DNA of 64,000 nt from an uncultured Clostridia bacterium (lineage in GTDB: Bacteria; Bacillota; Clostridia; Oscillospirales; Ruminococcaceae): positions 1 to 64,000 of the forward strand of contig CANDEV010000009.1 of the NCBI GenBank assembly GCA_947383835.1. Reading direction: 5' to 3'. Positions within the stretch are counted from its first letter, which is position 1. Each line of letters starts with the position of its first letter. Positions 41,368-49,257 of this stretch are shown one piece after another. The notes below the pieces were generated by a model that saw nothing but the letters and a program-made list of their open reading frames with translations, was not told where the DNA came from and did not search any database. The translations under genes and the position numbers were made by a program.

Positions 41368-42315
41368 ATGGCGGAAAACGAAAACAATTACATACCCCGT
41401 TTTGAGCGCGATCTGATGAAAGCGGGCGGAGACCTTTCCGCGCTGGCGGAGCAGAAAAAAGCGGAGGAGTCCGCTTCGGAAGCTGTTTCCGAAGAACCGC
41501 CGCAGGAGGCGGCTGCTCCCGAGGAGAACGAGCTGCCCGATATTGAGTTTGTTTACGGCGAGGACGATTACGACAGCAGCAGACCTCTGGCGGAGATCGC
41601 CGCAAATGTCGTTCTCGACGATATGACGAGCGAAGTTAAGCTTGAAGAAATGCGGACGGAGAGAAGCTCGCTTGCAAGCTCTTTGAAAAACCAGATGATC
41701 GCGGACGATCTTGCTATGGAGATATCGGCGGCAAAGCTGGAGGAGATGTCCACCGAGTACGGAAACGACAATGTTCGTCAGGAGGATATTCTGTCAAAGG
41801 ACTACCTTGACAAAAACGAGAGGGAGCTTCTGAAAAACCGCACAAGAGAGGAGCTTTCCGCAAAGCCCCAGGGCTTCAGTCAGAGAAAGAGCATGGAAAT
41901 GGCTAAAAAGCTTATGGCGGAGCAAAAGGCAAAGGAAGCCAAAAAGGGCTTTTTTATGCTGATACTGGTTGCGCTAGCGGGACTTGCGTCGGCTGGACTT
42001 GCGTACGCTCTGAAGCTTAACGAGGACGGTACAAAGCCGTATATGGACTACATTCCCTTGGCAGGCGTGGTATTTTCGCTTTTTATGCTTATCCGTTCAC
42101 GGTTCAGCAGGGCGTTGTCGGTGCTTTATTTTGCGGTGCAGACGGCGGCTCTGATGTACGGGCTGATATGCTTCACTCTTTCCCCCGACAGCTTTTCAAA
42201 CGACGGGTACATATTAAAGCTTGTTATGTTTGTGCTGGCGATAGGGTGCAGCGCGTTTGTAGGGGTAAAGATCGTCACGGGCAAAAAAATAAGTGTTTAC
42301 TACAACCACAGGTAA
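41368..42315 (+). CDS. Membrane protein with long acidic cytosolic domain
   Basis: A 315-residue protein. The first ~195 residues are acidic and probably coiled coil (KLEEMRTERSSLASSLKNQM; EMAKKLMAEQKAKEAKKG). Four membrane helices follow from ~198 to ~305 (FFMLILVALAGLASAGLAYA and others). Unrecognised. ATG 41368 is preceded by AAAGGTGG; GTG 41356 is in frame but lies in that site. Its TAA stop lies within the left end of repeat R4. Confidence 0.6.
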   Translation: MAENENNYIPRFERDLMKAGGDLSALAEQKKAEESASEAVSEEPPQEAAAPEENELPDIEFVYGEDDYDSSRPLAEIAANVVLDDMTSEVKLEEMRTERSSLASSLKNQMIADDLAMEISAAKLEEMSTEYGNDNVRQEDILSKDYLDKNERELLKNRTREELSAKPQGFSQRKSMEMAKKLMAEQKAKEAKKGFFMLILVALAGLASAGLAYALKLNEDGTKPYMDYIPLAGVVFSLFMLIRSRFSRALSVLYFAVQTAALMYGLICFTLSPDSFSNDGYILKLVMFVLAIGCSAFVGVKIVTGKKISVYYNHR

Positions 42316-42466
42316 CGGTGTACAGTTAATAGTTGACAGTTAAAAAAGGCGTATGCTTTTGTACATACACCTTTTTTTTTTTTTTTTTTACACAATCTGC
42401 CAAAATAAGGCGGGAGCAAGCCCCCGCCCTACAGTACCAAAATAACTGTCAACTGTACACTGTTAC
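42312..42466. repeat. R4 terminally inverted element
   Basis: Left end GTAACGGTGTACAGTT, a 7-base insertion, then GACAGTTA. The right end, read on the other strand, is GTAACAGTGTACAGTTGACA followed by GTTA. Between them are a 12-bp hairpin with one mismatch (AAAAAAGG-GTATG), 18 consecutive T (42372-42389) and an R2 palindrome (42408-42432). The GTAAC at each end supplies the TAA stop of the flanking convergent gene. Confidence 0.75.
42408..42432 (-). repeat. R2 REP-like palindrome inside R4
   Basis: AGGCGGGAGCAAGCCCCCGC followed by CCTAC, the reverse complement of the R2 consensus. Confidence 0.8.
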
Positions 42467-43296
42467 AGTATTTCCTTTATCCATTTAACGCAGCGCGGGA
42501 ACCATTCCGAACAGTATCTCGCGCCGTCGGTGACGTTTTCGGGACGGTCTACCGTTTCGTCGCAAAGTGACATTCCGTGATGTCCCTTGGGATAGATGTG
42601 CATTTCAAGAGGTATGCCCTTTTCTCTAAGAGCCATTGCAAGCAGGAGGGAATTTTCCGCGGGGACAAGCCCGTCCTCGGCGGTGTGCCACAAAAATGCT
42701 TGGGGGGTATCCTTTGTTACCTGCTTTTCAAGGGACATTTTTTCAAGCAGCTCCGCAGCAGGGCTTTCTCCTAAAAGCGCGTCGAAGCTTCCTCTGTGGG
42801 CAAATTCCCCCGAAGTTATAACGGGGTAGCAGAGTATCATGCCGTTGGGCTTGTCCTCGCCGTGAGCGATACCGAGAGCCTTTTCCGCAAATTCCTCCTG
42901 CCAGAAAACCCCTGCGGAGCAAGCGGCGTGTCCCCCTGCGGAGAAGCCCATTACGGCAATTTTTTCGGGGTCAATGTGCAGATCGGAGCTGTTCCGCCGC
43001 AGATATGTTACCGCTGCAAGCACCTGCAAAAGCTGCGTGGGATAGTGAGGTCCGCAGGAATAATTTATTACCGCAGCGGCAATTCCCTGACCCGCCAGCC
43101 GAAGGGCAACAGGCTCGGCTTCTCTTTTGGAGGTGTACTCATACCCTCCGCCGGGGCAGATCAGAACACAGCGGAAGGTGCGTTCGCCGTAAACCTCGTC
43201 GTTCATGTCGGGGATATAAATTGTGAGGGGCGTCTTTTCGGGAGGAGTTTCAAGTCCGCTGAAAACGTCCTCAAGAAAAATTTTTTCGTATCGCAT
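42463..43296 (-). CDS. Alpha/beta hydrolase, esterase/acetyl-xylan esterase-like
   Basis: A 277-residue alpha/beta hydrolase. CPGGGYEYTS forms the oxyanion hole, GFSAGGH carries the nucleophile Ser, HTAEDGLVP the acid Asp and KGHHGMSL the His, a complete triad. The sequence resembles BD-FAE/Axe-type esterases that deacetylate plant xylan, which would suit a fibre degrader; substrate is inferred. ATG 43296 follows GGAGC; TTG 43305 is an alternative. Its stop lies in R4. Confidence 0.85.
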   Translation of the reverse strand: MRYEKIFLEDVFSGLETPPEKTPLTIYIPDMNDEVYGERTFRCVLICPGGGYEYTSKREAEPVALRLAGQGIAAAVINYSCGPHYPTQLLQVLAAVTYLRRNSSDLHIDPEKIAVMGFSAGGHAACSAGVFWQEEFAEKALGIAHGEDKPNGMILCYPVITSGEFAHRGSFDALLGESPAAELLEKMSLEKQVTKDTPQAFLWHTAEDGLVPAENSLLLAMALREKGIPLEMHIYPKGHHGMSLCDETVDRPENVTDGARYCSEWFPRCVKWIKEIL

Positions 43297-43341
43297 AAAA
43301 ATCAAGCTCCTTTTAGAAAATATATATTTGGAGACGGAAAT

Positions 43342-44016
43342 TCAATTCTCCGTATTTTCGCTGTATTCCGCGTCCTCCGGATTTTCGGGGACGGAAACCG
43401 TTCCCGGCGTTTTTTCCAGCTCGCGGAAAATTATCATGGCAAAGCTGCTGACCGTCAGCATTAAAAACGCGGGACCCGCAAGAACGATAAGTATCATCGT
43501 AGCGTAATTCCAGATCATTACAGCGATCTCAAACGCCATGAGCAGCACCAGCAAAAGCGACCGCAGAAAATACTTCATGCTTATTCTGAAGGAATTTTTC
43601 AGCGTATTCATAACTGTGTTTTCGTACCTTGCAAGAAGCGGGTAGGCGTACAGCAGAGAAAATCCCAGCACATATGCGGTAACAATGCCGATAATAAGGA
43701 ACACAACAGCGTTCTCCTCGGCGGCTCGGAATATCTGAAAATCCAGATACACCGCCCACACGCATATTATTGTGATAAAGGACATAGCCAGCCCCTGCTT
43801 CCAATTAGCCTTAAAGGCTTTCATAAATTCGCCCGCTATGTAGCCCTCTTGATTTTCCGCCATTTTCAGAGCAACGGTGTACGCCGCTATAGTGGAGATA
43901 CCGATAGTAACTATAGGCAAACTGAAGACCAGCCACATAAAGTTTAGCTTAAAAAGGTCGGTGAGCCTGCTCATAAATCTGTAAAGCTTGCTGTCGGTGC
44001 TGAAAAAACCTGCCAT
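43342..44016 (-). CDS. YesL/DUF624-family membrane protein
   Basis: A 224-residue protein with five to six helices. The start MSRLTDLFKLNFMWLVFSLP and the segment GISTIAAYTVALKMAENQEG are typical of DUF624 (YesL), usually found near sugar uptake genes in Firmicutes; biochemical role unknown. Here it lies 45 bp upstream of the esterase, likely co-transcribed. GAAAGGAC precedes the ATG. Confidence 0.85.
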   Translation of the reverse strand: MAGFFSTDSKLYRFMSRLTDLFKLNFMWLVFSLPIVTIGISTIAAYTVALKMAENQEGYIAGEFMKAFKANWKQGLAMSFITIICVWAVYLDFQIFRAAEENAVVFLIIGIVTAYVLGFSLLYAYPLLARYENTVMNTLKNSFRISMKYFLRSLLLVLLMAFEIAVMIWNYATMILIVLAGPAFLMLTVSSFAMIIFRELEKTPGTVSVPENPEDAEYSENTEN

Positions 44017-44149
44017 TTGTTTAGTCCTTTCAAAATTTATTTGGGGGGATTTTGTTCTTTTTTAGTATAGCATATTTTTCCGTATAAATCAATGGATAAT
44101 TTATATTTGGCGCACAAATAACGAAAGATACCCTTTAGGCAAAAAGCTG

Positions 44150-44490
44150 GTCCAGCTGAGCCCAGCTGGTGGGGGTCAAGGGGGCAAAGCCCCTCGTGGG
44201 GTCAAGGGGCAAAGCCCATTGTCGCCCTCCGCAGAGGGCGAAACTCCCCTATCGTTCAAGAGCTCTGCAAGGGGGTGAATTGCGGCAAAGCCGAAAGAGG
44301 GGGACGCTCTGCGATAGAGAGCGTCCCCCTCCCGTCTTGAACATTTGACCCTTTAAAACAGTCCGGTGGACTGTTTTAAATATAATATACGTTATTTTTT
44401 CCAAACAGTCCACAGGACTGTTTGGAAGATGGCGTTTATCAGTTACCGAGGGGGACGCCCTCTCTTGCAGGGCGCTTTACATTTGATGCA
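44150..44490. other. Gene-free stretch with three perfect hairpins
   Basis: No credible ORF between 44017 and 44622. GAGGGGGACGCTCT (44296-44309) pairs perfectly with 44317-44330. TTTAAAACAGTCC (44352-44364) pairs with 44368-44380, and TTCCAAACAGTCC (44399-44411) with 44415-44427; both close GGT or ACA triloops. The last two share AACAGTCC/GGACTGTT and flank ATATAATATACG. GC-rich direct words (GTCAAGGGG, GCAAAGCCC) precede them. No ORF explains the structure. Confidence 0.7.
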
Positions 44491-44549
44491 GCAAGTTAAA
44501 TTATTAATAAGTGCTAAAAATAAAAAAATTATTTTGTTTATTAGCATAG

Positions 44550-44578
44550 TTTACAAATTTGCGCTTTTATTGTATAAT
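44550..44578 (+). promoter_or_regulatory. Promoter of the pullulanase gene
   Basis: TTTACA (44550-44555), 17 bp, TATAAT (44573-44578), 45 bp before ATG 44623. Confidence 0.8.
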
Positions 44579-44622
44579 AATAGTGTATGCTTTTAATTAA
44601 ACAGTAAAGGAGTACGGGTTTT

Positions 44623-46593
44623 ATGTTTGCACACATTGATGAAAAATACGCTTGCGGCAGCAGCGCGCTGCTGGGCGCTTTATATGATAAGGAGCAGACC
44701 GAGTTCAGGGTCTGGGCTCCGGAGGCGGACAAGGCGAGAGTTCATCTCTACCGCGACAGCCGCGATGAGAAGCCTTACCGAAAGCTCCCCATGACTAAGG
44801 GCAGGGACGGCGTTTGGTCGAAAACCGCTTTCGGCGATCTGGACGGTGTTTATTACACCTACGTTATGACCTATGACGGTATTGAACAGGAGACTGCCGA
44901 CATTTACGGAAGATCCGCAGGCGTCAACGGCGCAATGAGCATGGTAATAGATATGAAAAGCTGCGATCCTGCGGGCTGGGAAAATCAGGACTACGTCCGT
45001 CTTGACCATTACACCGACGCTTGTGTGTACGAGCTTCACGTCCGTGACTTCTCTATCGACAAGAGCGGCAATTTCTGCTACAAGGGACGTTTCCTGGGCT
45101 TTATAGAAAAGGGACTTGTGAACGCCGCGGGGGACACCGTTGGCATTGACCATATAAAGGAGCTTGGCGTTACCCACGTCCAGCTTATGCCTGTGTTCGA
45201 CTTTGAACGTATTGATGAGACCGATCTGCACCGTCCTCAATTCAACTGGGGCTACGATCCGAGAAATTACAACACCCCCGAAGGCTCCTACTCTACTAAC
45301 CCGTATGACGGAAAAGCCCGTGTAAAGGAGTTCAAGCGGCTTGTTTACGCTCTGCACAAGGAGGGGATAGGCGTTATTATGGACGTAGTGTACAACCACA
45401 CATTTGCAACGGCGGATTCCTGCTTTAATAAAACGTATCCAAAATATTACTACAGGCTTTGGGGGGACAACGGCGAGCATTTCAGCAACGGCAGCGGCTG
45501 CGGAAACGAGGTCGCCACCGAACGCGCCATGGCGAGAAAATTTATTATCGACAGCCTTTGCTACTGGGCGGAGGAATACAAAATAGACGGCTTCCGCTTC
45601 GACCTTATGGGACTTTACGATATTGAAACGCTGAACCTTGCTTCAAAGCGGCTTAAAGAGATAAATCCAAACGTTATTTTGTACGGCGAGGGCTGGGCAG
45701 GAGGAGACTCCCCCCTTGACTGGGGCAAGCGCGCAATGAAGCTGAACGCGCGGCATACCCCCGATTACGGCTACTTCAGCGACGATTTCAGAGACACCGT
45801 AAAGGGCAACAACTTCAAGGACAACGACAAGGGCTACGTAAACGGCGTTTCGGGAAACGAGGACTACGTTAAGGAGGTAATGTGCGGAAGAATACCTCAC
45901 CCGCAGCTCCCTAACCTCAATAAATTCGCATGGACGGAAAGTCCGCAGCAGACGGTGAATTATGTAGAGGCGCACGACAACCTGACTTTGTGGGACAAGC
46001 TTTACTACACAAACAGCACCGACAGCCTTGAAAAACGCAAGCGCATGGATAAAATGGCTGCGGCAATGGTGTACCTTGCCCAAGGCATACCGTTCATTCA
46101 GGCGGGACAGGAGTTCCTGCGGTCGAAGCCTTTCCCCGGCGGTCATGTTTTCGACCATAACAGCTACAATTCCCCCGACGCGGTAAACAGCCTCAAATGG
46201 GACAGAAAGTCTGAATTTAAGGACGTTTTCGAGTACTACAAGGGCTTGATAGCTTTCAGAAAGGCGCACTCCGCTTTCAGAATGTACGACAAGGAGCAGG
46301 TGGGAGAGCATATGATATTCCTCGATCATCTGCCGCAGCGGGTAGTTGGATTTGTCCTTACGGGGGACAATATTTTCGAGGAGATCGTTGTATTTTTCAA
46401 CCCCAACGATTACGCGGTGACCCTCCACGCTTTCGGTGAGTACGGCGTTTACGTTGACGGCGACAGGGCGGGTACAGAGCCGCTTTACACGGTCTCGGAC
46501 GATTATGTTGTGGACGGTTTGAGCGCGATAGTCCTCGGTCGGGTACGCTCCGAGGAAAATACGGAGGAATATGAGTCCTTGGCGACTGATTGA
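44623..46593 (+). CDS. pulA: Type I pullulanase (GH13)
   Basis: A 656-residue alpha-1,6 debranching enzyme. A CBM48-like N-terminal domain (EFRVWAPEADKARVHLYRDS) leads to the GH13 barrel: FNWGYDPRNYNTPEGSYST (the pullulanase YNWGYDP motif), DVVYNH, the nucleophile Asp in GFRFDLMG, acid/base Glu in ILYGEGW and the third Asp in VEAHDN. There is no signal peptide, so it acts on internal glycogen or imported dextrins. AAAGGAG precedes the ATG. Confidence 0.96.
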   Translation: MFAHIDEKYACGSSALLGALYDKEQTEFRVWAPEADKARVHLYRDSRDEKPYRKLPMTKGRDGVWSKTAFGDLDGVYYTYVMTYDGIEQETADIYGRSAGVNGAMSMVIDMKSCDPAGWENQDYVRLDHYTDACVYELHVRDFSIDKSGNFCYKGRFLGFIEKGLVNAAGDTVGIDHIKELGVTHVQLMPVFDFERIDETDLHRPQFNWGYDPRNYNTPEGSYSTNPYDGKARVKEFKRLVYALHKEGIGVIMDVVYNHTFATADSCFNKTYPKYYYRLWGDNGEHFSNGSGCGNEVATERAMARKFIIDSLCYWAEEYKIDGFRFDLMGLYDIETLNLASKRLKEINPNVILYGEGWAGGDSPLDWGKRAMKLNARHTPDYGYFSDDFRDTVKGNNFKDNDKGYVNGVSGNEDYVKEVMCGRIPHPQLPNLNKFAWTESPQQTVNYVEAHDNLTLWDKLYYTNSTDSLEKRKRMDKMAAAMVYLAQGIPFIQAGQEFLRSKPFPGGHVFDHNSYNSPDAVNSLKWDRKSEFKDVFEYYKGLIAFRKAHSAFRMYDKEQVGEHMIFLDHLPQRVVGFVLTGDNIFEEIVVFFNPNDYAVTLHAFGEYGVYVDGDRAGTEPLYTVSDDYVVDGLSAIVLGRVRSEENTEEYESLATD

Positions 46594-46600
46594 ATAATTC

Positions 46601-46671
46601 GTAGGGCGGGGGCTTGCTCCCGCCTTTTTTGTATAAATACGCGAAAAGGCGGGAGCAAGCCCCCGCCCTAC
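46601..46671. repeat. R2 BIME-like inverted pair
   Basis: GTAGGGCGGGGGCTTGCTCC-CGCCT (46601-46625) and its exact reverse complement (46647-46671) are separated by 21 bp. The single transcript could form a 25-bp hairpin downstream of pulA and act as a terminator or 3' protector. Confidence 0.88.
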
Positions 46672-46725
46672 ACTAAATTGAACAAATTTTGCGGGGCGGG
46701 TTACAATATATTAAATTGTTAAATT

Positions 46726-46763
46726 AAAAATGCAGGAAAATTTTTTAATTTTCCTGCATTTTT
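46726..46763. terminator. Bidirectional terminator of pulA and tatD
   Basis: AAAAATGCAGGAAAA (46726-46740) pairs with TTTTCCTGCATTTTT (46749-46763). The stop codon region of tatD lies in the stem. Confidence 0.85.
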
Positions 46764-47521
46764 TTAAACAAATTCAAGGTGTTCTCCGTGGTCTGCTTTG
46801 CGACCTGTTCGGGGGAAACGCCCTTTACCTCCGCGATCTTGGGGATAATGTCCGCGATCATGCTGCTGTCGCACCGCTTTCCCCTGTTCGGTTCGGGAGC
46901 CATATAGGGGCAGTCCGTCTCCAGCATCAGCCTGTCAAGAGGGACTACAGCCAAAGCCTCTATTGCCTTGCGCGCGTTTTTAAAGGTCAGCACTCCCGTG
47001 AAGCTGATGTTCATTCCCAACGCCAGCACCTGCTTTGCGGTCTCCGCAGACCCCGAAAAGCAGTGCATAACGCCGTTGACAGTCCCTCGCTTGCGGAGGA
47101 TATTCATACAGTCCTCGGTAGCGTCCCGCGAGTGTATCACAACGGGCAGGGAAAGCTCCGCCGCAAGGTCGAGCTGTTCCTCAAAAATTTTCTTCTGCAA
47201 ATCGGGGTCGTAGCCCTCGTAATGGTAGTCAAGCCCGATCTCGCCGATAGCAACGGTTTTCGGCAGGACTGCCCATTTTTTCAGCGTTTCGAGATAGTCC
47301 GCGGGAGTACCCTCAACGTCCTCGGGGTGAATTCCCACCGCCGCGTACATAAAGGGGAATTTTTCCGCGTACTCAACCGAAAGTCGGGAACGCTCCAAAT
47401 TGCAGCCCATATTTACTGTTTTCAGCACTCCGCCCCGGTGTATGCGGTTTAAAAGCTCGTCCCTGTCGGGGTCAAACTGTTCCGCGTCATAGTGGGCGTG
47501 GCTGTCTATGAATTGTAGCAT
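46745..47521 (-). CDS. tatD: TatD-family metal-dependent deoxyribonuclease
   Basis: A 258-residue TIM-barrel hydrolase. DSHAHYD (6-12) holds the first metal histidines, GEIGLDYHY the bridging Glu, VIHSRDA and MHCFSGS further His residues, and LLETDCPYMAP-like LMLETDCPYM the final Asp. TatD proteins are 3'-5' exonucleases in DNA repair. It is convergent with pulA and single. Confidence 0.94.
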   Translation of the reverse strand: MLQFIDSHAHYDAEQFDPDRDELLNRIHRGGVLKTVNMGCNLERSRLSVEYAEKFPFMYAAVGIHPEDVEGTPADYLETLKKWAVLPKTVAIGEIGLDYHYEGYDPDLQKKIFEEQLDLAAELSLPVVIHSRDATEDCMNILRKRGTVNGVMHCFSGSAETAKQVLALGMNISFTGVLTFKNARKAIEALAVVPLDRLMLETDCPYMAPEPNRGKRCDSSMIADIIPKIAEVKGVSPEQVAKQTTENTLNLFKKMQEN

Positions 47522-47563
47522 TGTATCACCTTTTATAATTTTTATTTAACGCACATTATATCT

Positions 47564-47657
47564 GTAGGGCGGGGGCTTGCTCCCGCCTATGTTGTATGCG
47601 ACGAATTTTATATGATATGTTTTATACGTGAAAGGCGGGAGCAAGCCCCCGCCCTAC
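47564..47657. repeat. R2 BIME-like inverted pair
   Basis: The same 25-bp unit at 47564-47588 and inverted at 47633-47657, 44 bp apart. It sits just past the stop of the third XRE gene and before tatD. Confidence 0.88.
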
Positions 47658-47663
47658 ATTGTG

Positions 47664-47876
47664 TCAATCATCATCGGGAATGTATTCTATAATATCATTT
47701 GGTTGACAGCTGAATATTTTGCAAAGCTTTGCAAGGCTGTCCATTGAAATCATTTCATTTTTTCTGAGCCTTTGCATTGTACCCTCGCTCAAAACTTTTT
47801 CATTTCTAAGCCTTGTTGAACTGTACCCTTTTTCTTTCAAAGCTGCAAGAATATTAAATTTATAAACCATTGGCAT
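47664..47876 (-). CDS. Small XRE regulator, tandem copy 3 (distal)
   Basis: A 70-residue Cro/C1-type protein: MPMVYKFNILAALKEKGYSS, TRLRNEKVLSEGTMQRLRKN and EMISMDSLAKLCKIFSCQPN, ending DIIEYIPDDD. It is the most diverged of three tandem paralogs on exact 283-bp spacing. ATG 47876 follows AAGGTGAT; an upstream GTG is in frame but within that site. No effector domain; likely a DNA-binding repressor. Confidence 0.85.
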   Translation of the reverse strand: MPMVYKFNILAALKEKGYSSTRLRNEKVLSEGTMQRLRKNEMISMDSLAKLCKIFSCQPNDIIEYIPDDD

Positions 47877-47946
47877 GAATATCACCTTTTTGTTTAGCTT
47901 GCAATATATCGGCTTGTTTCCGTCTTACGAAAGATTGTTTGTTACG

Positions 47947-48159
47947 CTATTTCTCGTCGGGAACATATTCGATAATATCCCCCGGCTGACAGTCAAGCAG
48001 CTTGCAAAGTCTTTCAATATTATCCACTGAAATCATCTCGCCTGTTCTGAATTTCTGCATGGTACTTTCGCCAAATACTTTTTCGCTTCTAAGCCTTACC
48101 GAATTGTACCCCTTTTCTTTCAAAGCTGCAAGAATATTAAATTTATAAACCATTGACAT
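47947..48159 (-). CDS. Small XRE regulator, tandem copy 2
   Basis: A 70-residue XRE protein. The recognition region reads ESTMQKFRTGEMISVDNIER, and the C-terminus LCKLLDCQPGDIIEYVPDEK is identical to copy 1. The 62-bp spacers after copies 1 and 2 differ at only about two bases, showing a recent duplication. No separate promoter is seen in the spacers, so the three are probably one transcript. Confidence 0.85.
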   Translation of the reverse strand: MSMVYKFNILAALKEKGYNSVRLRSEKVFGESTMQKFRTGEMISVDNIERLCKLLDCQPGDIIEYVPDEK

Positions 48160-48229
48160 GAATATCACCTTTTTGTTTAGCTTGCAATATATTGGCTTGC
48201 TTCCGTCTTACGAAAGATTGTTTGTTACG

Positions 48230-48442
48230 CTATTTCTCGTCGGGAACATATTCGATAATATCCCCCGGCTGACAGTCAAGCAGCTTGCAAAGTCTTTCAA
48301 TATTATCCGTTGAAACCATTTCGCCTGTTCTGAATTTCTGCATTGTGCTTTCGCTCATAATTTTTTCGCTTCTTATTCTTGTTGACCTGTACCCTTTTTC
48401 TCTTAAAGCTGCAAGAATATCAAATTTATACCTCATTGACAT
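48230..48442 (-). CDS. Small XRE regulator, tandem copy 1 (proximal)
   Basis: A 70-residue XRE protein, MSMRYKFDILAALREKGYRS, then TRIRSEKIMSESTMQKFRTG and EMVSTDNIERLCKLLDCQPG. GAGGTGATATT precedes ATG 48442. First gene of the triplet, transcribed from the promoter at 48459-48487. Divergent from a DUF6809-like gene, which may be its target. Confidence 0.87.
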   Translation of the reverse strand: MSMRYKFDILAALREKGYRSTRIRSEKIMSESTMQKFRTGEMVSTDNIERLCKLLDCQPGDIIEYVPDEK

Positions 48443-48458
48443 AATATCACCTCTAACT

Positions 48459-48487
48459 ATTATACATCAAAAATTAATTGTAAACAA
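48459..48487 (-). promoter_or_regulatory. Promoter of the XRE triplet
   Basis: Minus-strand TTGTTT (48487-48482), 17 bp, TATAAT (48464-48459), with a TG extended -10. Confidence 0.65.
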
Positions 48488-48532
48488 TAAATACGTATAC
48501 AAAATACAACGTTTTTTCGTGAAATATACCAA

Positions 48533-48561
48533 TTGAATTTATCTAATAATCGTGTTATAAT
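48533..48561 (+). promoter_or_regulatory. Promoter of the DUF6809-like gene
   Basis: TTGAAT (48533-48538), 17 bp, TATAAT (48556-48561), divergent from the XRE promoter. Confidence 0.75.
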
Positions 48562-48596
48562 ATAATTACAAAATTATTTATAAAGGAGTTTTTACT

Positions 48597-48866
48597 ATGG
48601 AAACATTTGTAAAAGATTTTTTCCTGTCTGAAGCGTGCGAATACAATAATTTTAAAATGCCGTCGCGTGTAAAGGCTGCTGCGGAAAAAGAGAGCCAAGC
48701 CTTATTTGACGAGATAAAAAGCCGCCTGAACACCGACGAAAAAAGAAAGCTGGAACGGTACGTTGAGCTGCTCGGCATTATCGAGGACGAGAACGATTAT
48801 TATGCCTTTATCTGCGGCGCGAAAATGGCTTTAAAAGTCCTTGCGGAACTATTCCGCACAGCCTGA
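48597..48866 (+). CDS. DUF6809-like small helical protein
   Basis: An 89-residue protein, almost all helical. The end, EDENDYYAFICGAKMALKVL followed by AELF, matches the F-x-x-G-x-x-x-x-x-x-x-x-E-x-F close I associate with DUF6809, small proteins of unknown function frequent beside XRE genes in gut Clostridia. AAAGGAG precedes the ATG. Divergent from the XRE triplet. Confidence 0.6.
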   Translation: METFVKDFFLSEACEYNNFKMPSRVKAAAEKESQALFDEIKSRLNTDEKRKLERYVELLGIIEDENDYYAFICGAKMALKVLAELFRTA

Positions 48867-48868
48867 TT

Positions 48869-49147
48869 TTAATTCTCCTTGGCAATTTTCATGACCTGAA
48901 CATATATCCCAGCCACGACCTGATAAAGCTCGGGAGGTATACCCTGCCCAACGTTCAGCATTGTCAGCAGCGCGGCGGTGGAGTCGTCCCGATAGACGGG
49001 GACTCCGTTTTCGTCCGCAAGATTTATGATCTTTTCCGCAACATGACCCTGCCCCGTTGCCACAACTATGGGAGTGTAGTCCTTTTCGGGATTGTATTTT
49101 AACGCCACCGCGGAATTGCTTGGCTTTTTTCCTCTGTATACGGGCAT
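48869..49147 (-). CDS. FlhB C-terminal domain-like protein (YlqH type)
   Basis: A 92-residue protein resembling only the cytosolic C-terminal domain of FlhB: NSAVALKYNPEKDYTPIVVA, GVPVYRDDSTAALLTMLNVG, PPELYQVVAGIYVQVMKIAK. The NPTH self-cleavage site of full FlhB is absent (ALKYNPEKD occupies the region). Such solo proteins (YlqH/FlhX) can substitute for the FlhB tail in flagellar export. It follows a FliK-like gene, the ylqG-ylqH order. Confidence 0.85.
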   Translation of the reverse strand: MPVYRGKKPSNSAVALKYNPEKDYTPIVVATGQGHVAEKIINLADENGVPVYRDDSTAALLTMLNVGQGIPPELYQVVAGIYVQVMKIAKEN

Positions 49148-49189
49148 GGTAATTTCTCCCCTTTTATTCGTATATAATTTTAATAAATT

Positions 49190-49257
49190 TGCCCTCCCCT
49201 TGGGGGCTTATATAAATAAATTTTGCTGCATTGATCCCGCCGCGGGGCGTTCCCCGC
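49190..49257 (-). repeat. R1 repeat, minus-strand copy
   Basis: On the minus strand: GCGGGGAACGCCCCGCGGCG, ATCAATGCAGCAAAATTTAT, then GCCCCCAAGGGGAGGGC. It starts directly after the TAA of the gene at 49258, again next to a stop codon. Confidence 0.8.

Noticed and set aside
44623..46593. Minus-strand frames opposite pulA (266 and 261 codons)
   Set aside because: Shadows of a gene with complete GH13 active-site motifs.
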